Assembly: GCA_945883545.1 (NCBI GenBank)
Contig: CAMCXT010000022.1
Coordinates: 1-49,592 of the forward strand
From: Chitinophaga pinensis
GTDB taxonomy: Bacteria; Bacteroidota; Bacteroidia; M30B66
Direction of reading: 5' to 3'
DNA: 49,592 bases
Position 1 is the stretch's first letter, and every line of letters begins with the position of its first letter. A model generated the notes under the pieces. The model was not told the origin of the DNA and did not search any database. It worked only from the letters and a program-made list of their open reading frames with translations. Position numbers and translations under genes: made by a program. Positions 25,851 to 36,255 of the stretch are shown piece after piece.

Positions 25851-27210
25851 GCGCTCTGAGCCATTGGTGATTTTGCTTGTTTCCAGTTTAATAATTTCAA
25901 CATTATCATTCATTCCATTTAAAATATGGAATTATGAACTCCCCGATTATTTATCTGATTTAAAATCGAAATCAACAAAATTAATCGAACATCCAGAGCA
26001 GAAGAAATACACTGGTAAGAAAGACAGTTCATTTGCAGAGCCTTCCAAGATGCTTGCAGATACAACCATCAATAGCTTTGGTGATCTAACAAAATTCTTT
26101 GAAGCCTTATATGCCTTGCAAGAAAAGCCTCAGGCTGTTCACATTGCTTACTTTGGCGATTCGATGATTGAAGGTGATCTGATCACGATGGATATGCGAT
26201 CGATGCTTCAAAAGAAATTTGGTGGAAAGGGAGTTGGGTACATGCCAATTACATCAGCAACAGCAGGTTTTAGATCAACAATCAGGCATCAGTTTAACGA
26301 ATTGTGGACCACATTCAATTACAATGAGAAGCCATCAAAAGACAAACAATTGTGTTGGAGTGGATATTGCTTCCAAGGCAATCCAGGAGCTAAAGCAAAT
26401 TTCAACAAAGCTAAGGGCTATCCATCTTTCAACAGTGTAAAAGCCTATTGTAAAAGCAATAACAACGGTCGAATTAGAGTTCAAGCCGGAGACAAATCAA
26501 TATTTATTGATATCCCCATGGCTGATTCAATTCAAACCATTGAAATAAAAGACAGTTTAGATTTTGATCAATTAGAAATTGAAGTCATTGAAGGAAATCC
26601 TGAATTCTATGGATTAAATTTTGAAAATGGCACAGGTGTTTATTTAGATAATTATTCCTTCAGAGGGAATTCAGGTATTCCATTGTCGTCTGTTAAAGAT
26701 GATATGTATTCATTTGCATCAAACAATCTGAATTGCAAACTTGTCATTTTGCATTATGGTCTGAATGTAGTAGGTCATGACTCAAAGGATTATTCATGGT
26801 ATTTAACCCCATTTCGAAAAACGATTCGCAAGATTAAATCAGCATTTCCAAATGCTACTATAGTGCTTGCTAGTGTAGGCGATAAGTCCTACAAATTAGG
26901 AAAGCAATACCATACCGAACCTGATATTCCTTTGTTTGTTGGTATGCAAATTAAATTGGCGAGAGAAGAAAACATTGTGTTCTGGAATATGTATAAGGCG
27001 ATGGGCGGATATGACAGTATGAAACGGTGGGTTGAGGAAAGCCCGAAAAGAGCGTCGAAAGACTATACCCATTTGAATCATCAAGGAGCAAAAGAAGTAG
27101 CTACATTGTTCTACAATTGGCTGATGGAAGAATACAATAACTTTCTAATAAACAAACTAGATAACATCCTGAAGATTGAGACTGTAAGCAATAAAAATGA
27201 TATGCCATGA
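25840..27210 (+). CDS. Membrane-anchored SGNH/GDSL hydrolase, 456 aa
   Basis: An N-terminal hydrophobic helix (about 8-27) anchors the protein to the inner membrane or serves as a signal. Block I is IAYFGDSMIEGD (Ser108), block III ILHYGLNVVGH and block V ASKDYTHLNHQGA with Asp and His of the catalytic triad. An inserted beta-rich domain (about 185-270) separates blocks I and III, as in large Bacteroidota SGNH proteins acting with MBOAT partners. A role as O-acetyltransferase (PatB-like) or acetylesterase is inferred from context. ATG 25840 is preferred to TTG 25831. Its stop overlaps the next start as ATGA. Confidence 0.85.
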   Translation: MKNKRSEPLVILLVSSLIISTLSFIPFKIWNYELPDYLSDLKSKSTKLIEHPEQKKYTGKKDSSFAEPSKMLADTTINSFGDLTKFFEALYALQEKPQAVHIAYFGDSMIEGDLITMDMRSMLQKKFGGKGVGYMPITSATAGFRSTIRHQFNELWTTFNYNEKPSKDKQLCWSGYCFQGNPGAKANFNKAKGYPSFNSVKAYCKSNNNGRIRVQAGDKSIFIDIPMADSIQTIEIKDSLDFDQLEIEVIEGNPEFYGLNFENGTGVYLDNYSFRGNSGIPLSSVKDDMYSFASNNLNCKLVILHYGLNVVGHDSKDYSWYLTPFRKTIRKIKSAFPNATIVLASVGDKSYKLGKQYHTEPDIPLFVGMQIKLAREENIVFWNMYKAMGGYDSMKRWVEESPKRASKDYTHLNHQGAKEVATLFYNWLMEEYNNFLINKLDNILKIETVSNKNDMP

Positions 27211-28439
27211 AAATTTTCCTTGCAATAATATTGCTTTCAGCGGGCCATTTGCGGGCTCAAAACGACAGTTTGCCATTCATTAATGATTCGTTAAATATCA
27301 TCATAAATGCTGAAGGATTAGACAAATTCATTTCAGCCATTCAAAACTATAAATCTGGAGGAATTCAAGATTTAAGCATTGTTCATATCGGCGATTCGCA
27401 TGTACAAGCTGGATTTTACAGTGAGCCAATCAGAAAAACATTTCAAGGGAAATATGGGAATGCAGGAAGAGGATTGGTATTTCCTTATCAGGCAACCAAA
27501 ACAAATGGACCAGCTGATTACTCATTTAGTTCTTTGCAAGTTTGGAAAACGCGGAGAAACAGTATTGAAAAGGGCAATCTTCCAACCGGAATTGCGGGAC
27601 ATACAGCATACAATTCACAGAAAATCTCGTCATTAACATTCAAGCCACGAGATAAAATGATGATTGGCAAACCAAAAGTGGTTGAAATCTATCATGAATC
27701 TATTGCAGATAGCAACTACTGTTACCAAATTACAGATAGTTTAGGAAATAAAATTGGTGTTTTTGACAGCTTAAAAAGCACCAATCAAAAATCAGTATTC
27801 AAGGTTTCTCCCAACGGCTACCAATGGGCAATAAGACCAGATATTGAAAACAACCAAGGAAAATCGTCCACAATATTTGGAGTTAATTTGATCAATCAAT
27901 CAGGGCTTCTCATGCACACTATAGGCGTGAATGGAGCTGAATATGAACACTATTTAAGAAGTGAATATTTCAACAATCAATTGCCATCATTAAAACCAAA
28001 TTTGATCATTGTTTCATTGGGTACAAATGAAGCTTACAATACAAAAGATTTTGATCCAATTATATTTGAAGCGATTGTTGATTCCTTTATTACAATCACC
28101 AAAGCCAATAATCCAGAAGCTTCTATATTAATTTCTTCGCCACCAAGTATCGGACAAGTTACGGTGACAAGAAACAAGAAGAGACGTAAGGTTTACAATT
28201 ACACTGAAAATAAAAACATTCCAATTATTTGTGGCATTTTAGAAAATCAAGCAGTGAAACATCAATGTTCGTATTGGAATTTCTATGCTGTTATGGGTGG
28301 CTTCAACTCAATAAATAAATGGTATGCCAAAGGAATGACAGATAAAAGGAGAATCCATTTTAGCAAAAAAGGTTACCTGATTCAGGGTGGTTTGCTGAAC
28401 CGTGCACTTAATTCAGAAATCGAGAAGAAAATTAAATAG
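27207..28439 (+). CDS. Secreted SGNH/GDSL hydrolase with altered block V, 410 aa
   Basis: Signal peptide about 1-17 (ending LRAQND). Block I is VHIGDSHVQAG (Ser64), block III VSLGTNEAYN (Asn274), and the C-terminal KRRIHFSKKGY contains His384. The usual Asp three residues before this His is Arg381; the nearest Asp is Asp379, five before. The middle region resembles the insertion of the preceding paralogue. Translationally coupled both ways (ATGA upstream; 3 bp gap to the MBOAT gene). Likely accepts or removes acetyl groups in the periplasm together with the MBOAT protein. Confidence 0.85.
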   Translation: MKIFLAIILLSAGHLRAQNDSLPFINDSLNIIINAEGLDKFISAIQNYKSGGIQDLSIVHIGDSHVQAGFYSEPIRKTFQGKYGNAGRGLVFPYQATKTNGPADYSFSSLQVWKTRRNSIEKGNLPTGIAGHTAYNSQKISSLTFKPRDKMMIGKPKVVEIYHESIADSNYCYQITDSLGNKIGVFDSLKSTNQKSVFKVSPNGYQWAIRPDIENNQGKSSTIFGVNLINQSGLLMHTIGVNGAEYEHYLRSEYFNNQLPSLKPNLIIVSLGTNEAYNTKDFDPIIFEAIVDSFITITKANNPEASILISSPPSIGQVTVTRNKKRRKVYNYTENKNIPIICGILENQAVKHQCSYWNFYAVMGGFNSINKWYAKGMTDKRRIHFSKKGYLIQGGLLNRALNSEIEKKIK

Positions 28440-28442
28440 GAA

Positions 28443-29915
28443 ATGATTGATTTAAGTCAAATTGCATCATTGCTGATTTATAATCCAGACGACAGGCTGC
28501 TGTTTAACTCTGGTTTTTTCCTTTATTTTCTATTGTTCTTTTTCTTGGGATATTTCTTGTTACGAAATAAGAGCCAAGCTAGAATAGCATTTGTTTCTTT
28601 ATTCTCATTGTTTTTCTTCTACAAGGCATGTGGATGGTATGTTGGGTTGGTAATTCTTGCTGCAATTGTGGATTTCAATTTAAGTACTAGAATTTACAAA
28701 TCTAGAAATGCGATAAAAAGAAAAGGTCTTCTAATTTTCAGTTTAGTCTTGAATTTAGGATTACTTTGTTACTTTAAATACACCGACTTTTTCATTGGAA
28801 TTCTGAATGATATTCAATCAAATAATATTCAGCCATTGAAATTGATATTGCCAGTAGGTATTTCATTTTACACGTTTGAAAATATTAGTTATACGATAGA
28901 TATATATAGAAGGAGTTGCAAACCTGTGAAGCACTTCATGGATTATCTTTACTTCTTGTCGTTCTTCCCTAAGCTAATGATGGGGCCAATTGTTCGGGCT
29001 GCGGATTTTATTCCACAAATAAGAAAACCAATTTGGCTAACAAACAAAGATGTTTCGAAGGGATTTTTTCTCATCATTAGTGGTTGTATCAAGAAAGTGA
29101 TTATTTCAGATTACATTAGTACGCACTTGGTAAATACTGTTTTCGACGATCCAACTCGCTATTCAGGAATAGAGTGTTTGTTTGCGGTTTATGGATATGC
29201 TTTGGTCATTTATTGCGACTTTAGTGGCTATTCGGATATGGCCATTGGAATTGCTAAATGGATGGGTATAGACGTTAACATTAATTTCAATGCTCCTTAC
29301 CAAAGTAAGTCGATCACAGAGTTTTGGAGAAAATGGCATATATCATTATCAAGTTGGCTAAGAGATTATCTCTACATCTCATTAGGAGGAAATCGAAAAG
29401 GCAAATTGCGCACCTATTTTAACCTAATAATCACCATGGTAATTGGTGGATTTTGGCATGGAGCAAGTTGGAATTTTCTGTTTTGGGGAGCTGCACACGG
29501 AATAATTCTGGCGATCGAAAAATTGTGGTCAGATAACTTCAAATCGAAAGATAAACCAAGAGGTTTTATTACAAGATTTGTCCAAACTTTAATCACCTTT
29601 CATTTGGTTTGTGCCCTTTGGATCTTCTTTAAAGCCGATTCATTCTCTGCTGCTGGAGATATGTTCAGTCAATTGTGGTATGCTATTGATTTAAGCGTAT
29701 TGCCAGCATTTTGGGTACAATACAAAGCTGTGGTTATTTTGCTTTTATTAGGTTTTTTGCTCCATGCAGCACCAATAAAATGGAACGATTTGATCATTTC
29801 ATTTGCTTCAAAAATGCACTGGGCATTTAAAGCTATCGTGTTAACAGTTGTTCTATCCTTCCTATACTACTTTAATAGTGCTGGCCAAGTTTTACCAATT
29901 TACTTGCAGTTTTAA
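28443..29915 (+). CDS. MBOAT O-acyltransferase, AlgI/PatA-like, 490 aa
   Basis: Multispanning membrane protein (about ten hydrophobic segments) with the MBOAT signatures LPVGISFYTFENISYTIDIYR, FFPKLMMGPIVRA, YCDFSGYSDMAIGIA, FWRKWHISLSSWLRDYLYI and the conserved catalytic His in IGGFWHGASWNF. AlgI and PatA pass acetyl groups across the inner membrane to a periplasmic SGNH partner for alginate or peptidoglycan O-acetylation. No alginate genes are near, and the first cistron is a peptidoglycan hydrolase, so peptidoglycan is the better guess. Last gene of the operon; no terminator seen. Confidence 0.95.
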   Translation: MIDLSQIASLLIYNPDDRLLFNSGFFLYFLLFFFLGYFLLRNKSQARIAFVSLFSLFFFYKACGWYVGLVILAAIVDFNLSTRIYKSRNAIKRKGLLIFSLVLNLGLLCYFKYTDFFIGILNDIQSNNIQPLKLILPVGISFYTFENISYTIDIYRRSCKPVKHFMDYLYFLSFFPKLMMGPIVRAADFIPQIRKPIWLTNKDVSKGFFLIISGCIKKVIISDYISTHLVNTVFDDPTRYSGIECLFAVYGYALVIYCDFSGYSDMAIGIAKWMGIDVNINFNAPYQSKSITEFWRKWHISLSSWLRDYLYISLGGNRKGKLRTYFNLIITMVIGGFWHGASWNFLFWGAAHGIILAIEKLWSDNFKSKDKPRGFITRFVQTLITFHLVCALWIFFKADSFSAAGDMFSQLWYAIDLSVLPAFWVQYKAVVILLLLGFLLHAAPIKWNDLIISFASKMHWAFKAIVLTVVLSFLYYFNSAGQVLPIYLQF

Positions 29916-29933
29916 TCTTCTGTTTTAGTTCAA

Positions 29934-30299
29934 TTATTGTTTGCTTGATAGGCTAAAGCGATTCGTCTTCCAAGCCCAATAAATGAGTACAAATTGTAAG
30001 GGCAAACGAATGTAAGCCAGCGTCTTCGAGCCTATTGCAGGATTGTCGAGGAAAACATCGATGATGTGCAATGGCAGAAATGCAATCATCATGAACAATA
30101 TAGCCCAAGTTGCGAATAATCTGGCAGGACGAAAAAAGAAAATGAATCCAATGAATATTTCGGCTCCTCCAGTCAGGTAATTAATCAAATTTCCAGGAAG
30201 AAATTCAGGGATGAACAGCAAAAACAAGGATGGCTGTATAAAATGTGTAATACCTCCAAGAATGATAAAGCTAGCTAGTACAAAAGACGATATCCTCAT
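29934..30299 (-). CDS. DoxX-like membrane protein, 121 aa
   Basis: Four hydrophobic segments (about 4-22, 37-56, 63-82 and 95-112) with the DoxX pattern: ASFIILGGITHFIQPSLFL, the conserved TGGAEIFIGFIFF and a basic cytoplasmic loop (RPARLFATW). DoxX proteins take part in thiosulfate oxidation, redox balance or isoprenoid work in different bacteria; this member's role is open. It is convergent with the MBOAT gene and monocistronic. Confidence 0.8.
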   Translation of the reverse strand: MRISSFVLASFIILGGITHFIQPSLFLLFIPEFLPGNLINYLTGGAEIFIGFIFFFRPARLFATWAILFMMIAFLPLHIIDVFLDNPAIGSKTLAYIRLPLQFVLIYWAWKTNRFSLSSKQ

Positions 30300-30496
30300 T
30301 CGATTATTTTAAACATCATTAGAACATATTCTATTTGAAATTAAATGTAAAACGAAAAATTAAATTTTAATTTATTAATAATGGATTCGCTTCTCAAAGA
30401 ATCAAATGTAGAAAGACAAATGTAAAAACGCTTATTGAAATTGAAAGTTAATGATGTTCGGAATCATATAACTTCATCATCAAACGATTTTAAAAC

Positions 30497-30532
30497 AAAA
30501 GCCCTTCAGAATTTCTTCTAAAGGGCTTTTTC
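30497..30532 (-). terminator. Terminator of tRNA-Arg
   Basis: On the minus strand AAAAAGCCCTT pairs with AAGGGCTTTT around an A+T-rich loop, ending in a T run, just after the tRNA. Confidence 0.85.
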
Positions 30533-30535
30533 AAG

Positions 30536-30609
30536 TGATCCCGTTTGGATTCGAACCAAAGACCCACAGCTTAGAAGGCTGTTGCTCTATCCAACTGAGC
30601 TACGGGACC
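30536..30609 (-). tRNA. tRNA-Arg (TCT)
   Basis: Acceptor arms GGTCCCG and CGGGATC (one G-T pair), discriminator A, then TAGCTCAGTTGG of the D arm. The anticodon stem ACAGC/GCTGT closes CTTCTAA, giving TCT. T arm TTTGG-TTCGAAT-CCAAA. No CCA is encoded. Confidence 0.95.
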
Positions 30610-30791
30610 TGAAAACGGGTGCAAATATAGGAAAAGATCAATCCTATTCAATAGAAAAGATGAAATCATGCATCTGACTGATATTCTACACATTAAGAAA
30701 TAAAATTATCAATTCATTAAAACTTGTAGTCGCGTTCATTCCCATTAGACCATTTCATTCTTCCACCTGTTTCACTATTTTTCAAACAATT

Positions 30792-31340
30792 AAAGTAGCC
30801 GAAAATAGAATCTATTTATCGAAGAATTATAGCAGTAGCGATGATGTGAAAGCACAATTTCTGTTTCGTAAAATGCAAGGTGAAAATGATTGGACGCTCT
30901 TGAAAAAATCCGAAGAGCATCCATTTCAAAGTGAATACAAAGACCGCAATTTTGAGAAGAAGAAATTTTATGAACATCGATTATAAGCTTCAGATATCAG
31001 CGGATTAATGTCTGAATTCTCGCCTATTGGAAGTGTTAGAACCTACGACAATGGCTTGCGAAAGGGTGTCTCCGATTTTAACCTAATATTTGATAAAGAA
31101 AAGGGCAAGAACGTCCTAAATTGGAAATATGAAGAAAAGGGAGAGTATCAATTTTGGATTTATAGATCACTAAAAAATCAACCGATCACCAAATACAAAG
31201 CTGTTAAAGGTGATTCGAGGATATTTGAAGAAGAGGTGTTGAATAGTGCGAACAATCAATACCATGATGCTATAAAAGTTGTGTATAAAAACGGAGGTGA
31301 ATCGCCAATCAAAGCCATTAAGGAAATCGAAAACAAGTAG
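30792..31340 (+). pseudogene. Remnant of a fibronectin type III-like protein (5' truncated, in-frame stop)
   Basis: One frame reads KVAENRIYLSKNYSSSDDVK onward as protein, meets TAA at about 30984-30986 after FYEHRL, and continues in the same frame with ASDISGLMSEFSPIGSV to the stop at 31340. The junction reads like the end of one fibronectin III domain (Y-R-aliphatic, Ala-x-Asp-xx-Gly-Leu-x-Ser-Glu), so the stop appears to interrupt a once continuous gene. No start or signal sequence lies upstream; the frame before 30792 does not look like protein. The last 110 residues (from 31008) could still be expressed but would be only a domain fragment. Likely a dead gene or recombination scar beside a tRNA. 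Confidence 0.6.
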
Positions 31341-31436
31341 TTTATACCTGTAATTCATGTGCCTGTAAAATCAAACAATTCAGGAAATTTTGCCTTCTTT
31401 GCAAACAATTAAGCTTAAACGAGCTTTAATATCGCA

Positions 31437-33872
31437 ATGAAAGCAATCATCACAAGCATCATACTGCTATTCGCAATTCAAGGGATAGCACAAAGAGGAA
31501 TCATTCAAGGTAAAATTCTCGATAAAAACACTAAAGAACCACTAGAATATGCCATTGTAGCGGTTTACAATTCCAAAGACAGCTTGCTCAATGGTGGACT
31601 TGCAAAAAGCAATGGAGACTTTCAAGTGGATCGCCTGCCTCAAGGAAATTTGAAAGTGAAAATTAGTTTTGTAGGCTACAATACCCAACAAATTCAAGTC
31701 GTTCTAACGCCAGGTCAAGCGGTGAAAGACATCGGGAATGTGAAGCTTGAAATGAGCGGAGATTTGCTGAAAGGTGTAGAAATTGAGTCTGAAAAATCGA
31801 CTGTTCAAATTGGAATCGACAGACGAATCTACAATGTCGAAAAGGATTTGAGCGCGCGTGGAGGAACCGCGATCGATGCCATGAAAAACATTCCAGGCTT
31901 AACGGTGGGATTAGACAATTCGGTGACGTTGAGAAACCAAAATCCAACAGTGTTTGTGGATGGAAGACCAACCTTGATGACATTGGACCAAATTCCAGCA
32001 GATGATATCGAAAGAATCGAAGTGATCACAAATCCTTCTGCGAAATACGTTGCAGATGCCACAGGTGGAATTATCAATGTGATCATGAAGAAGAACCTCA
32101 AACCAGGTTATTTTGGAAACATCACGGCAGGAATTGGAACTGGAGATCGTTACAACTTAAACAGCAGCATCAGTATTCGTGAAAAGAACTTAACGGTGCA
32201 GCTTTCAGGTGGATATTACAATGCGCTCAACAACAACAATGGCTTATCGTATCGTGAGAATATTCTATCGGGCAGAGTACTTGGTGGATACGACCAAGAT
32301 AATCTAAATGCCTCCACAAGAAATGGCTTCAACAGTAGGCTTCAAGTGGATTACAAAACCAGTGTGCGAAGTTTACTCAGTGCATCGCTGAGTTATTCCG
32401 ACAATGACTACAACTCAAGTGAGCGTCAGGATTATTTTTTCTTTGATAGTTTGGAAGTAAAGACGGCAGATGGTTATCGCCAGAATGAACAAATCAACAA
32501 TTGGAAAACATTCACTGCTGGTATTAACTACAAAAAAGCTTTTGCAAAAGCAGGAAAAGAGTTAACGTCGGATTTAAGCTTAACGAGTTCATGGAATGAA
32601 AACAATGCTGATTACCGAACATTCGATAATGCAACGGCAACAGAAAATGCAGTTCAATTAAAACAATTAAATACAGGAAAGCGAGAAGCCGATTTACTTA
32701 CGTTTCAATTAGACATGGTGGATCCACGCGGTGAAAATGCGCGACTAGAATATGGAGCCCGTGCATCTTATAAACTTTCTTACTCCGACTTTTTGGTGCA
32801 ATATGAAGATCTACTCAATAACAGTACATTATTAGATTCCGGATTAAGCAACAATTTACGAATTGATGATTTTGTTGGTGCTGCCTATGTAAATTATGCA
32901 GGAATGTGGAAAGGAATCGGATATCAAGCTGGTTTGCGTTACGAACACACTTGGTTTGTTGGTGAATTAACAAATACAGGAGAAACGTTTAATTATATCT
33001 ATCCTAAATCGTTAAAGGAAATTGATAAAGTTTTGTTTCCTGCTATTTATTTGTCGAAAAAAATTAAGGATAAACATGAATTTCAAATGAATTATTCGCG
33101 TAAAATCGGGCGACCAGGTTTCATGCAATTGATTCCATTTATCATGTATGCAGACCGTCAAAGTGTGCAAATTGGGAATCCAGTATTGGGACCAGAATTC
33201 ATTAATTTGGGAGAAGTGAATTACAGTTTCACTGGAAATAAAGGCAGTTTGTTAACCAGTGTATATGCGAGACAAACTTTGTTTTCCATTACTCCTGTGG
33301 TTTATACATCAGAAATTGATCCTGAGATATTAATTTCATCGTATGTAAATGGCCGTGATAAATTAGATTTAGGTTGGGAAACCACGATAAAAAGAAGCAT
33401 CACGAAATGGCTTGATTTCACTACCAATGCAAATTTATTTTACACCAAAGTGAGTTTGGAGCAAGGTGGAACAATAGTGAACAATGAAGGATTCAGTTGG
33501 AACATCAAAGGAATGTTGAGCGTGAAAGCTTCTAAGAAATTAAATTTCCAATGGAATGGGAATTATGAAGCACCTAGGATTATTCCGCAAGGGAAAGTGA
33601 ATCCAATTTGGTTTATGGATTTCTCTTGCAGCTACATATTTAACAAGAAATTCTCTGCATCGGCTACCTTGAGTGATGCATTCAATACCAAGCAATACGG
33701 CACATTTTATTCAACAGATAATTTCACACAACGCAGCGTTCGCCGTTGGGAATCGAGGTATTTCAGGGTGAATTTAACTTGGAAATTCGGAGAACCTGAT
33801 GTGTCGATATTTAGAAGAAGATCGGGAGGCCGCAGAGAACCAGGTAGCGGTGGCACCGAAATGGAAATGTAA
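31437..33872 (+). CDS. TonB-receptor-like outer membrane beta-barrel protein, 811 aa
   Basis: Signal peptide (about 1-19), then a carboxypeptidase regulatory-like domain (GKILDKNTKEPLEYAIVAVYNSKD, about 24-105). A plug-like region follows (RNQNPTVFVDGRPTLM, ERIEVITNPSAKYVADATGGIINVIMKK, about 120-215) and a large barrel of the outer-membrane-barrel family 3 type, with FQMNYSRKIGRPGFMQLIPF. It ends with an unusual Arg/Gly-rich tail (RRRSGGRREPGSGG) instead of an aromatic residue. No TonB box or SusD partner is visible. Members of this group may be transporters or signal proteins; the ligand is unknown. Confidence 0.88.
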   Translation: MKAIITSIILLFAIQGIAQRGIIQGKILDKNTKEPLEYAIVAVYNSKDSLLNGGLAKSNGDFQVDRLPQGNLKVKISFVGYNTQQIQVVLTPGQAVKDIGNVKLEMSGDLLKGVEIESEKSTVQIGIDRRIYNVEKDLSARGGTAIDAMKNIPGLTVGLDNSVTLRNQNPTVFVDGRPTLMTLDQIPADDIERIEVITNPSAKYVADATGGIINVIMKKNLKPGYFGNITAGIGTGDRYNLNSSISIREKNLTVQLSGGYYNALNNNNGLSYRENILSGRVLGGYDQDNLNASTRNGFNSRLQVDYKTSVRSLLSASLSYSDNDYNSSERQDYFFFDSLEVKTADGYRQNEQINNWKTFTAGINYKKAFAKAGKELTSDLSLTSSWNENNADYRTFDNATATENAVQLKQLNTGKREADLLTFQLDMVDPRGENARLEYGARASYKLSYSDFLVQYEDLLNNSTLLDSGLSNNLRIDDFVGAAYVNYAGMWKGIGYQAGLRYEHTWFVGELTNTGETFNYIYPKSLKEIDKVLFPAIYLSKKIKDKHEFQMNYSRKIGRPGFMQLIPFIMYADRQSVQIGNPVLGPEFINLGEVNYSFTGNKGSLLTSVYARQTLFSITPVVYTSEIDPEILISSYVNGRDKLDLGWETTIKRSITKWLDFTTNANLFYTKVSLEQGGTIVNNEGFSWNIKGMLSVKASKKLNFQWNGNYEAPRIIPQGKVNPIWFMDFSCSYIFNKKFSASATLSDAFNTKQYGTFYSTDNFTQRSVRRWESRYFRVNLTWKFGEPDVSIFRRRSGGRREPGSGGTEMEM

Positions 33873-33890
33873 TTCTCACTGTTTTGGTGA

Positions 33891-33973
33891 TGCCCGCGTT
33901 AGGGATTGACGCGAAAAGCCTTTTGTGAGGAACGAGCAAAAGCTTGAAGCAAAAGCCCGACCCTTGAGGAACG
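33891..33973. repeat. Structured non-coding repeat element
   Basis: It contains a hairpin CGCGT/ACGCG (33895-33899 with 33909-33913), a second pairing AAGC(c)TTTTG with CAAAAGCTT (33916-33925 with 33937-33945) and two copies of TGAGGAACG (33926-33934, 33965-33973). No protein frame explains it. From memory it resembles short dispersed elements seen between Bacteroidota genes; not verified. Confidence 0.5.
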
Positions 33974-33991
33974 CCCAAAAAAAATATTTAA

Positions 33992-34011
33992 CCTCGGACT
34001 AAAGTCCGAGG
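33992..34011. repeat. REP-like hairpin 1
   Basis: Perfect 9-bp inverted repeat CCTCGGACT / AGTCCGAGG with a two-base spacer and no T run after it, so it is not a typical terminator. Confidence 0.6.
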
Positions 34012-34069
34012 CTGCGGGGAAAGAAGCTGCTTGCGTAGAGCTCGGAATACCACATTTGCCTCTCAGCAT

Positions 34070-34089
34070 CCATGGACTTTATTCCATGG
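34070..34089. repeat. REP-like hairpin 2
   Basis: CCATGGA (34070-34076) and TCCATGG (34083-34089) form a 7-bp stem. It has the same length, 20 bases, and the same GGACT...TCC frame as hairpin 1, with the central bases in the opposite orientation. Confidence 0.55.
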
Positions 34090-34133
34090 ATAAAAGCCAA
34101 ACAAATCACAAGCTCACTTCAGTCCTAAGATTT

Positions 34134-36035
<1,902 letters not shown>

Positions 36036-36152
36036 CGGTGGTGAAATATTATCTCAGTGAAAGTAGATCGGTATAAACCTTTCTGCAATGATAAAAATCA
36101 GCAAATTTCCAATTAAAACAAGCGCCAGTTTGCTAATTTGCTTTAGTGAATT

Positions 36153-36246
36153 TTCCCTCCGGGGAAGGACATCCTGCTAAGTGCAAATTCTGGCTTGCGA
36201 TAATCCACTCTTTCAGTGCACAAAATGGGCATCTTCCTCCGGGGAA
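36153..36246. repeat. Pair of CTCCGGGGAA hairpin repeats 80 bp apart
   Basis: TTCCCTCCGGGGAA (36153-36166) and CTTCCTCCGGGGAA (36233-36246) occur between acs and the aldehyde dehydrogenase gene, which lies on the same strand. Each folds as a short stem (TTCCC/GGGAA type). The exact 80-bp spacing suggests one duplicated element. Confidence 0.5.
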
Positions 36247-36255
36247 ACCGAACTG

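Noticed and set aside
33992-34011. Terminator for the receptor gene
   Set aside because: The stem is perfect but no T run follows on either strand, so a repeat element is the better description.
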